Made by a program: the position numbers and the translations under genes. A stretch of 64,000 bases of DNA from Urechis unicinctus (Eukaryota > Annelida > Polychaeta > Xenopneusta > Urechidae), in NCBI GenBank assembly GCA_034190875.2, contig CM067354.1, forward strand, positions 2,601,539-2,665,538, in the 5' to 3' direction. The notes beneath the pieces were generated by a model, which searched no databases, was not told the origin of the DNA, and worked only from the letters and a program-made list of their open reading frames with translations. Position 1 is the stretch's first letter, and every line of letters begins with the position of its first letter. Below, piece by piece: positions 44,073-54,245 of this stretch.

Positions 44073-44351
44073 GTGGGCCTATACCATAGGGGCTGGAAGG
44101 GCTGGGCTCATATGGTGGGGGGGGGAGGTGCGAGCGGTTCGCTGGCTCATGTGAGTCACCCTGTATATGTGTTTTCTGGGTTGCACCATATGAGATAGGT
44201 GTGTCATAATCATATGAGACAGGTGTGCCAGTACCGCTCGCACATGTGAGTCAGCCTGTGTGTGTGTGTGTTTTTCTGGGTTGCACCATATGAGATAGGT
44301 GTCTTAATCATATGATACTGGTGTGCCAGAACCGCTACTCCCTATACTACT
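44073..44351 (-). repeat. Polinton TIR, right arm
   Basis: 279-bp inverted copy of 28978-29253, with the same ~97-bp internal duplication and the (TG)n tract. The outermost bases are CCCTATACTACT. Confidence 0.95.
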
Positions 44352-44356
44352 TAAAT
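44352..44356. repeat. Target-site duplication TAAAT (right)
   Basis: Direct repeat of 28973-28977, immediately outside the right TIR. Confidence 0.8.
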
Positions 44357-44554
44357 CTTTAATTGAAGTCACATATTGATTTACATAAAACCACGGTAAA
44401 CCGATCCAGGCTTACATCTGTTCAAAGGAGCAATATTCGCCTCTTGCTGGGAAGATGATAGCTTTGGGGCATCCAGAGACGTTGAGACATTTGTAATGAG
44501 CGCCAGCATATTGTCATTCTATCATTCGAATATGTTAAACACAAACCAAAAAAA

Positions 44555-44754
44555 CATTGACTCATCTCCTGATTATGTACCTGTAAAGACAGCGATGCGA
44601 GGTTTCCACCACAATGTTGGGAGGCGTCACCTGCGCATAGCGTCTCACATTCACTCAGCGGCTTTCCGCCATGTCTGTTGTAATCATGACGGTATCCACA
44701 GTGACACGTGTTGTTATATGGCAGCATCATAATGGATATATGTCTGATCATCAC
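44555..44754 (-). CDS. WSC-domain exon, locus copy 2
   Basis: Minus-strand exon with donor CAG|GTACAT at about 44572 and a possible acceptor TTACTTTAG near 44770. It encodes NTCHCGYRHDYNRHGGKPLS and ECETLCAGDASQHCGGN: the C-x-CG ... C-x3-C-x-GD-x2-Q-x-CGG pattern of the carbohydrate-binding WSC domain. It belongs with the EGF exons at 28.4 kb, on the far side of the Polinton, as shown by the same EGF-to-WSC order at 18.4-20.9 kb. The upstream part has an alternative frame (SCDDQTYIHYDAA), so the 5' exon limit is uncertain. Confidence 0.65.
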
Positions 44755-44769
44755 ACGAACATCCTAAAG

Positions 44770-45450
44770 TAACAGCTTCTATGTATAGATGAGGCTGAAT
44801 CTGAGGTGAGCAGTTTATCTTAGGGGAAGTATTAACCTCTAGCTTAGCGTAGGTGAAGTCCAGCTGTTGACATTAGTCGACGCACCTGGTCATCTTCTGT
44901 TGATCGTTGCTGAGCAAATCCACCTCAAACATGCGGTTGTTGTCATCGTTACAGCATCCCAGTTGGCTGCCTGCTTAGAGTGGTACTAAATTAGGAAATG
45001 ACAGCTAAATTCTTCTGTCATATCATGCCATGCTGAGCTTAGCAAATGTTGCTAGCAATTAGGTATATCTGATCTTTAGCCGCCTTGCAACATTCTGTCT
45101 CACCAACAGCTAGTTGATAGATACATATACCTTTTTGTGGCACGAGTCGGCTTGCATGAAAGGGAAGACAGTGAAATTGACACTTACCCAAGGTCAATAT
45201 GAAACTTCCTGTATACTCACAAAGCATCAGAACCCAGGTCACTGCATCTGGGGTCATTGCTGTTGGTAGCAGTAACCAAAGTTATCCAGTTTTGACAAAA
45301 CAATAACACTGCAAATCGAACATCTTAGAACTCAAAACATTCCGGTCACACGAACAAGTACAATCATCATGTTACGATCATAACGGTCAACATCCCCCTT
45401 TCTTTGGCAAAAAAGAGATTATTCTCTGCTATATTAAATATAAGCCACTC
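44770..45450. other. No recognisable gene
   Basis: Unique sequence between the WSC exon and the Gypsy remnant. Confidence 0.35.
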
Positions 45451-45824
45451 CCTGATGTTTAAAAATCATCCAAATGTTTTGGTCTCTTGGTAGAAAGTCG
45501 GGTTCTCTCGACCAGTATTGGCAGCTTGGTATTTTTAATGTCAAGATCTTGTGGGGACGAGAACTCAGCAGGTGGGTTATCAGGTCCAGAGGTATCATGG
45601 GCCAGTGGATTATCGTTTAGTGTATCATTTGGTCGATCAATCCCTGGTTTTGGTTCAAACATTATTGCACTTGGTCTCAAGTCTCACCTATTTCTGGTAT
45701 ATTTTACACCATTTTCTGTTTGAATGCGATATGATAGTTCACCTTGAAGCGATAAGACCTGTTCCTTTTCCACTTGTGGTCATTAGGTCCACTTTTCCAA
45801 GTAATTGACTGTCCATCTCTGAGG

Positions 45825-46512
45825 TCATGCAGGCTGCAGCATTCTTATTATAATACCTATCAACTGTAGTCTGCCGTCTGTGTTTGTGCACCCTACAGCT
45901 AGGCTTTTCGATGGAGGTTGATTTTTAATACTCCTTCCAAACATGAGTTGGGCAGGACAGGCAGTGTCTTGCCTTTTAGCGTATTCCTCAGCTCCAACAG
46001 TGCTAGGTACATGTTTGATTTTTCCTGGAGACACTTTCTCATCATAGATTTCACGAGTTTGACCGCAGCTTCTGCCTTTCCGTTGCTCTGCTGGTGATAT
46101 GGTGATGCAACTTTATGCACTATTCCCCGCAAGGAAGTGAATTTATTGAACTCTCCCAATACAAATAGTGGTCCACCATCGGAAACCTGGACTTTAGGAC
46201 AGATGTCAGAGCTTTTCCAAGCCTGTGATTACTCGTCTAGTATTCAACTGTATGAAATGTAGTCAACCACTATCAGATAATTACGATTTTCAATGTTGAA
46301 TATGTCACAACCAATCTTTTCCCGTGGGTTTTAGCATTATCGTGAGGCATGAGCTTTTCTTTGGGGTTAGCAGGTTCGTTCTCCTGGCAAGAGGAACAAT
46401 GTTTACAGAGCTGTTCGACCTCATGTGCAATGCCTGGCCAGAATACAGTTTTTCGAACACGCCTCATTATACTATCAAAGCCAAGATGTGATGCATGAAG
46501 GCGCTTTTTCAT
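45825..46512 (-). pseudogene. Gypsy integrase fragment
   Basis: The zinc domain reads HASHLGFDSIMRRVRKTVFW then LCKHCSSCQ (H-H-C-C). The core follows in shifting frames: GCDIFNIENRNYLIVVDYIS, then SDGGPLF, then ASPYHQQSNGKAEAAVKLVK with the catalytic Glu. Stops and frameshifts lie between these pieces. Confidence 0.8.
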
Positions 46513-46590
46513 GTCAGGTCGGAGTTATGGAGGTATCACCACTCGTTCTCCCTTATAAACGACTCCATCTTCCACAGCTAGGGTGTCCCG

Positions 46591-47299
46591 TTAATCATAA
46601 ACAAATCGCCCTTCTTCTGGTACATTTCCACGTTTATCCGGCCGTCCATTTATGATAAGGCTCATCAAGATTTGTGAGCCCGGGTCAATGGAGGTAGCTT
46701 CACGGATTTCATTAATTCTCTGATCGGGTAACTTCATGGTCTCTATGGTAAGAATTTGTGTGTTTTGGATCTCAAGATAGGCACGGCTCAGTGTATCTGC
46801 TAAGGGGAGTTTCTCTCTTTTTATCCACTGGAAATCAAAATTGTAACGAAATAGTTTCATCATGAGCGCTTGAACACGTATTGTGGCTTGACTGAGGGGC
46901 TTACTCAGTATGCTTTCCAGTAGTTTGTGATCGTTACGGATGATCACCTTGCGTCCGTTAGTGTACTGGTGGAATTTCTCTGAACCGAATACCACTGCTA
47001 AGGTCTCCTTCTAATGTTGGGGGCCAGTTCTTCTCGTTGTTTCTCAGATTGTGGGAGGCATACTCAATTGGCTGTCCTTCCTGGAGAAGAACTGCTCCTA
47101 TTCTTTTTTTCTGAAGAGTCAACTTGTAAAACCAACGCTTTTGCAGGGTCGTAGCAAACGAGCACCGGTGTGCAGAAAGTTTGTTTTTGAGCCGCAGGAA
47201 TGAGTTCTCACATTCCTCTGACCGAATGAATTTCTCATCCTTCCTTGGCTCAAGGTCATCCGCAAGGTTTGGGGTGAAGCGAGCTAGGTACAGGATCAT
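46591..47299 (-). pseudogene. Gypsy RNase H fragment
   Basis: Two frames: RFTPNLADDLEP through GAVLLQEGQPIEYASHNLRN, then FHQYTNGRKVIIRNDHKLLE and FDFQWIKREKLPLADTLSRA. These are the conserved tether, HNDHK and ADTLSR motifs of Gypsy RNase H (an N replaces the usual T/S before DHK). Confidence 0.8.
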
Positions 47300-47311
47300 G
47301 CCACAGAGTCA

Positions 47312-47923
47312 TCATGCTCTAGATGCATCTTCAGGTGCTGGCATATCTTTAATTGTGCATACCTTCTCTGCAATGGCCTTTATACCATCTTTTGTTACAG
47401 TGTGAGCAAGGAACTCGATCTCAGTTTTTCTCAGCCACATTTTCTCAGTGTTGAGCATTATTTTCTTGCCTTTACATCTTTCCAATAAGTGTTTCAAGTT
47501 GTGCTCATGGTCTTTCATGGCCTCATTATGTGTGTCACCACAGCCAAACACAACGAAATCATCCGTGAAACATATGATACCATGTAAGTCATGCAAAGCT
47601 TTATGAAGGCGCTTCTGGAATATCTCCTCATCAAGTCGCACGTGCCAAAAAGCTTCCTTCACATCGAGCTTACTTAAAACATTTGCATTCAAAAGTTTTG
47701 GCATTAAAGCCTTGTTGAGAGGTTGAGGGTCAATGCATATGCATATGTCTTTGTTAGCCTTGCTGGTTGCTACCATCTGCGAAACTGTTGGATCTAACAC
47801 AAGGGTTACCTCTCCCAAGTCACCAAGACCCGTCACAGATACTGATGAAACAAATTGCCCTTCATTGACGGTTACCAGTCCCATCTTCCGGCATGTTTCA
47901 ACACCTAGTATGAAAAACAACAA
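47312..47923 (-). pseudogene. Gypsy reverse transcriptase fragment
   Basis: RT fingers and palm: ICIDPQPLNKAL, LSKLDVKEAFWHVRLDE and the catalytic FTDDFVVFG (FxDD). The segment between them is shortened: after RLDEEIFQKRLHKALHDLHG the usual RLPFG block is missing, so the domain is internally deleted. Confidence 0.8.
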
Positions 47924-48015
47924 ACTTTACCATGCAGATTTCTTTTGACAGTGGATTCCAAAACAGGCAGTTCAGTTTCACCAAGTGTCTTCTGCTGTCC
48001 ATGGTTCCACATATT

Positions 48016-48297
48016 TTAAGTGTGCATTGTATGCTTGAGCTGTGGCTTATGTACATGTTGCTTGCAAATGGCATTGGCAGTGGCACCAATGTCCAGCAGA
48101 AATCTGATGTTGCAGTCATTGGCTATCATTCTGGCATATGATCTCCTGTCCACTTTAGCATGTACAGCAGATAACCAGTCAGAGTCGTCACTGTCGGTGT
48201 GGTTTGGGTTTTCTGCATTTGGAGCTGAAATGATTCCGTCCTTTGCAGTTATTGCAAGTTTGACCCCAGGCACGGCAATGTTTTTTTTCTTTGACAT
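48016..48297 (-). pseudogene. Gypsy aspartic protease fragment
   Basis: CNIRFLLDIGATANAICKQ matches a retropepsin active-site loop with DIG in place of the common DTG/DSG. Confidence 0.65.
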
Positions 48298-49244
48298 GCA
48301 AAATTGCAGTTGTTGACGGCATTATTGCCTATCGGAAGTCAATTTCTTTTCTCGAACTTTGTTTCTCTAAGCAATAATTCCTGAACTTTTCTTTTAGCAG
48401 AAAATGCAATTTTATCGCAGATCATTCTGTCTCTCTCTTGAAAATTTCAGACATCAGCCTGCATGCGTAACTCAGTGAGAAATTTGTCGAAGGGAGTCCA
48501 AAGCCAGACAACATGTGTTTTTTCCAAAATCAGTAGCATAGAATGATTCACTATAAATGGAGATATAGAATGCTGTCTGATAAACCTTCACTTCTCAGTT
48601 CATATTGGAAGTTAAACTAAACTGTTTACTTAACCCCCGTGATCGTTACACCTGCTGTGGTGCGCCTTTTCCGCTGCGTCAATTAATGGAATTTCTGTCA
48701 ACATTGATGCGGTATTTGAAAAAAAAACCATGCCCCGTACATATTGATATAAGGTAAAGGGGAAGGGGGTGGGGGTGGGGGTGGGGTTATGATTAGAAAA
48801 GAATAAATACAGGAGCAAAATGGAGACTAAAACAACTAAACAATTTATCATTTCATTAATTGAGTTGACTTATGTGAAATTCTTTAATATTATTTTCGTT
48901 GCTTAAAATCTGTATTAATAAAATTTCTCTGATATAATCAAGTATCTTAGATGGATCAACCGTTTTGAACAATAACGCAAGACTTTGAACACCGAAGAAA
49001 CATTTCAAGCACATTCGATGAGAATGTGCTTGACATTGTATGAGCTTTAGCAAAGAATGCACAGTAACCTTTTCTTGCCTAAACATAATGTTTGACGCTA
49101 AGAACGGAAACGACCTCTTCATGCAGCCCATACCCGCATGGGACATGTAGTTAGCATGAATTGACGCTGCTGATGACTGACACACTATTCACCACCTCCT
49201 ACCCGCAACCCACCCACCTCAATGATGATTAACCCCTAAGAGGA

Positions 49245-49700
49245 CTGTGCACTGGAGAGAGGGGGTTACGCTCTCAGCAGCCGACCTTGGTGAGAAAGGC
49301 GTTTACATTGTCTGCTGACCACCCTAGAGAGAAGGTGTTGTGTTTGCTGCTGACGACCCTGGAGAGAGGTTATGCTGTCTGCTGACGACTATAGAGGGAA
49401 CGGTTTACGCTGTCTACTGACGACTCTAGTCGGAGGAGGTTAAGCTGTCTGCTGACGACCCTAGAGAGAGGTGGTTACATAGTCTGCGGACGACCCTAGA
49501 GAGAGGTGGTTACATTGTCTGAGGACGACCCTAGAGAGAGATGGTTACATTGTCTGAGGTGATATAGAGAAAGGGGGATCACATGGTTGTGCTCCTGATG
49601 ACCTTGGAGGCTAGAGGGGGCAAAACCCACGCAGTCTGTCGCAAGTCCTGACGACCTTGGAGAGAGAGGGTTATACGCTGTCTGCTGACGACCCGAGAGA
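49245..49700. repeat. G-rich ~35-bp minisatellite (copy C)
   Basis: Same unit as 4270-5240, about 12 diverged copies. Confidence 0.8.
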
Positions 49701-50524
49701 AAGAGGTTATGCCAACAGAGGGAACAAAGAAAGAAAAACCATCAAAGTTGGCAAATGCGGGGGATTTGCTGTGTACTCGCATATTTTATTGGACAACCTG
49801 CACTTATTTGGGGTTTTACGCTGGAGCTAAGCTCAGAACTTTAAGCGAGAGTTATTTTACACTGAATAAGCTCCCAAGCTCCAGAGAGAAGGGGCAGTTT
49901 ACGATTCACCAGTTGCAAAAACCGTAGAAAGTGGGTGTCACACTGGATGCTACCGACTGACCTTGGAGAGAGTGGTTTACGCTTTCCACTAACGATCTTG
50001 GAGCTAGAGGGTATATAATCATAACGAAAGGGCACGAACCAAGAATTATGGACATATCTGTAAGAAAATACATTTATTGCCCTTTTGATATCAATCAAAA
50101 TGTGTGAAAGGTAACTTATTCTGTGAAATAAATTATCAATATCTTGATATACGTCACTTTCAACAACGAGGTGATATCGAGACGGTGATGGATGAAGATG
50201 GTTGTGATGCTTGGGCAGCTACCACAATGCTGATGTCTAGACCGGGCTGCAAAACCCACGCAGTCGGGTCGCAAGTCCAGCAAGATACTATTTAGCTACC
50301 AGGAGAAACACAGATCTATTCAAAATATTACGGTGTTACATCACAGTAAATTGGCATTTAAACCAATCTTATGCCAACAGAGGGACTGTACTAGTAAACC
50401 AACTCGTGAAGTAGTAGTCTAAGTGAATGGGCGTTGCTTTCATAGGTACTCTCGCATATGACTTATCGATAAACCTGCAAATTATTTGGGGAGGTTAAGT
50501 GCACTGTAGCAAACGGGGAGTAGT

Positions 50525-53500
50525 AGATAAGTGTGTTATGTTACTAGTAAACGGGTCAATTGTAGTAGTCTGCGTGACTGTACTAGTAAACGGGTCAAAC
50601 GTAGTAGTCTAAGTGACTGTACTAGTAAACGGGTCAATTGTAGTAGTCTAAGTGACTGTACTAGTAAACGGGTCAAATGTAGTAGTCTAAGTGACTGTAC
50701 TAGTAAAACGGGTCAAATTGTAGTAGTCTAAGTGACTGTACTAGTAAACGGGTCAAAAACGTAGTAGTCTAAGTGACTGTACTAGTAAAACGGGTCAAAT
50801 GTAGTAGTCTAAGTGACTGTACTAGTAAACGGGTCAAGTGACTGTCACGGAGTCTAAGTGGGTCAAATGTAGTAGTACGGGTCAAAACGGGTCAAATGTA
50901 GTAGTCTAAGTGACTGTACTAGTAAACGGGTCAATTGTAGTAGTCTAAGTGACTGTACTAGTAAACGGGTCAAATGTAGTAGTCTAAGTGACTGTACTAG
51001 TAAACGGGTCAAATGTAGTAGTCTAAGTGACTGTACTAGTAAACGGGTCAAATGTAGTAGTCTAAGTGACTGTACTAGTACTGTAAGTAAACGGGTCAAA
51101 TGTAGTAGTCTAAGTGACTGTACTAGTAAACGGGTCAAATGTAGTAGTCTAAGTGACTGTACTAGTAAACGGGTCAATTGTAGTAGTCTAAGTGACTGTA
51201 CTAGTAAACGGGTCAAATGTAGTAGTCTAAGTGACTGTACTAGTAAACGGGTCAAATGTAGTAGTCTAAGTGACTGTACTAGTAAACGGGTCAAATGTAG
51301 TAGTCTAAGTGACTGTACTAGTAAACGGGTCAATTGTAGTAGTCTAAGTGACTGTACTAGTAAACGGGTCAAATGTAGTAGTCTAAGTGACTGTAGTAAA
51401 CGGGTCAATTGTAGTAGTCTAAGTGACTGTACTAGTAAACGGGTCAAAGTCTAAGGACTGTACTAGTAAACGGGTCAAATGTAGTAGTCTAAGTGACTGT
51501 ACTAGTAAACGGGTCAATTGTAGTAGTCTAAGTGACTGTACTAGTAAACGGGTCAATTGTAGTAGTCTAAGTGACTGTACTAGTAAACGGGTCAAATGTA
51601 GTAGTCTAAGTGACTGTACTAGTAAACGGGTCAAATGTAGTAGTCTAAGTGACTGTACTAGTAAACGGGTCAAATGTAGTAGTCTAAGTGACTGTACTAG
51701 TAAACGGGTCAAATTGTAGTACTAGTCTAAGTGACTGTACTAGTAAACGGGTCAAATGTAGTAGTCTAAGTGACTATACTAGTAAACGGGTCAAATGTAG
51801 TAGTCTAAGTGACTGTACTAGTAAACGGGTCAATTGTAGTAGTCTAAGTGACTGTACTAGTAAACGGGTCAATTGTAGTAGTCTAAGTGACTGTACTAGT
51901 AAACGGGTCAAATGTAGTAGTCTAAGTGACTGTACTAGTAAACGGGTCAAATGTAGTAGTCTAAGTGACTGTACTAGTAAACGGGTCAAATGTAGTAGTC
52001 TAAGTAAACGGGTCAATTGTACTAGTAAAAACGGGTCAATTGTAGTAGTCTAAGTGACTGTACTAGTAAACGGGTCAATTGTAGTAGTCTAAGTGACTGT
52101 ACTAGTAAACGGGTCAATTGTAGTAGTCTAAGTGACTGTAAGTAGTAAAGTAAACGGGTCAATTGTAGTAGTCTAAGTGACTGTACTAGTAAACGGGTCA
52201 ATTGTAGTAGTCTAAGTGACTGTACTAGTAAACGGGTCAATGTAGTAGTCTAAGTGACTGTACTAGTAAACGGGTCAAATGTAGTAGTCTAAGTGACTGT
52301 ACTAGTAAACGGGTCAAATGTAGTAGTCTAAGTGACTGTACTAGTAAACGGGTCAATTGTAGTAGTCTAAGTGACTGTACTAGTAAACGGGTCAATGTAG
52401 TAGTCTAAGTGACTGTACTAGTAAACGGGTCAATTGTAGTAGTCTAAGTGACTGTACTAGTAAACGGGTCAATTGTAGTAGTCTAAGTGACTGTACTAGT
52501 AAACGGGTCAATTGTAGTAGTCTAAGTGACTGTACTAGTAAACGGGTCAAATGTAGTAGTCTAAGTGACTGTACTAGTAAACGGGTCAATTGTAGTAGTC
52601 TAAGTGACTGTACTAGTAAACGGGTCAATTGTAGTAGTCTAAGTGACTGTACTAGTAAACGGGTAGTCTAAGTGAATGTACTAGTAAACGGGTCAATTGT
52701 AGTAGTCTAAGTGACTGTACTAGTAAACGGGTCAATTGTAGTAGTCTAAGTGAATGTACTAGTAAACGGGTCAAATGTAGTAGTCTAAGTGAATGTACTA
52801 GTAAACGGGTCAAATGTAGTAGTCTAAGTGACTGTACTAGTAAACGGGTCAATGTAGTAGTCTAAGTGACTGTACTAGTAAACGGGTCAAATGTAGTAGT
52901 CTAAGTGACTGTACTAGTAAACGGGTCAATTGTAGTAGTCTAAGTGACTGTACTAGTAAACGGGTCAATTGTAGTAGTCTAAGTGAATGTACTAGTAAAC
53001 GGGTCAAATGTAGTAGTCTAAGTGAATGTACTAGTAAACGGGTCAAATGTAGTAGTCTAAGTGACTGTACTAGTAAACGGGTCAATTGTAGTAGTCTAAG
53101 TGACTGTACTAGTAAAACGGGTCAATTGTAGTAGTCTAAGTGACTGTACTAGTAAACGGGTCAATTGTAGTAGTCTAAGTGAATGTACTAGTAAACGGGT
53201 CAAATTGTAGTAGTCTAAGTGACTGTACTAGTAAACGGGTCAAATGTAGTAGTCTAAGTGACTGTACTAGTAAACGGGTCAATTGTAGTAGTCTAAGTGA
53301 ATGTACTAGTAAACGGGTCAAATGTAGTAGTCTAAGTGAATGTACTAGTAAACGGGTCAATTGTAGTAGTCTAAGTGACTGTACTAGTAAACGGGTCAAT
53401 GTGTAGTAGTCTAAGTGACTGTACTAGTAAAAACGGGTCAATTGTAGTAGTAGTCTAAGTGAATGTACTAGTAAAAACGGGTCAAATGTAGTAGTCTAAG

Positions 53501-54245
53501 TGACTGTACTAGTAAACGGGTCAATTGTAGTAGTCTAAGTGACTGTACTAGTAAACGGGTCAATTGTAGTAGTCTAAGTGACTGTACTAGTAAACGGGTC
53601 AATTGTAGTAGTCTAAGTGACTGTACTAGTAAACGGGTCAAATGTAGTAGTCTAAGTGACTGTACTGTACTCAGTCTAAGTGACGGGTAAACAATTGTAG
53701 TAGTCTAAGTGACTGTACTAGTAAACGGGTCAATTGTAGTAGTCTAAGTGACTGTACTAGTAAACGGGTCAATTGTAGTAGTCTAAGTGACTGTACTAGT
53801 AACGGGTAAACGGGTCAAAAACGTAGTAGTAGTCTAAGTGACTGTACTAGTAAACGGGTCAATTGTAGTAGTCTAAGTGACTGTACTAGTAAACGGGTCA
53901 ATTGTAGTAGTCTAAGTGACTGTACTAGTAAACGGGTCAATTGTAGTAGTCTAAGTGACTGTACTAGTAAACGGGTCAATTGTAGTAGTCTAAGTGACTG
54001 TACTAGTAAACGGGTCAATTGTAGTAGTCTAAGTGACTGTACTAGTAAACGGGTCAATTGTAGTAGTCTAAGTGACTGTACTAGTAAACGGGTCAATTGT
54101 AGTAGTAGTCTAAGTGAAGTGTACTAGTAAACGGGTCAATTGTAGTAGTCTAAGTGACTGTACTAGTAAACGGGTCAAATGTAGTAGTCTAAGTGAATGT
54201 ACTAGTAAACGGGTCAAATGTAGTAGTCTAAGTGACTGTATTTGT
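50525..54245. repeat. 39-bp satellite array, ~95 copies
   Basis: Units GTAGTAGTCTAAGTGACTGT plus ACTAGTAAACGGGTCAAAT, with recurrent AAT/ATT and GACTG/GAATG variants and occasional truncated or fused units. Units abut directly. Because 39 = 3 x 13, long open frames appear on both strands (13-residue repeats such as VQSLRLLQLTRLL); they are not genes. Confidence 0.97.

Larger units (their letters stand above)
28978..44351. mobile_element. Polinton/Maverick transposon (polintovirus type), copy 1
   Basis: Complete element of 15,374 bp. It has long TIRs (28978-29253 and 44073-44351) that begin AGTAGTATAGGG and end CCCTATACTACT, and a TAAAT target duplication. It encodes protein-primed PolB, RVE integrase, packaging ATPase, double-jelly-roll capsid protein, a candidate minor capsid protein, a fibre-like protein, a YqaJ-type exonuclease and several small conserved proteins. 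Genes from 29358 to 38565 are on the minus strand; from 38606 to 44064 they are plus except 39885-41176. It is inserted in a duplicated EGF/WSC host locus. Frame breaks affect roughly half the genes, so the copy as read is not autonomous unless some breaks are assembly errors. Confidence 0.97.
45459..48300 (-). mobile_element. Ty3/Gypsy LTR-retrotransposon pol remnant
   Basis: Minus-strand order protease - reverse transcriptase - RNase H - integrase, which defines Ty3/Gypsy rather than Copia. Frames are broken at least six times. No LTRs were recognised on either side, so only an internal fragment is left. Confidence 0.85.

Noticed and set aside
50525..54245. Regular array as a possible CRISPR or leucine-rich-repeat gene
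   Set aside because: Units abut without unique spacers, the genome is eukaryotic, and open frames exist on both strands simply because 39 is divisible by three.
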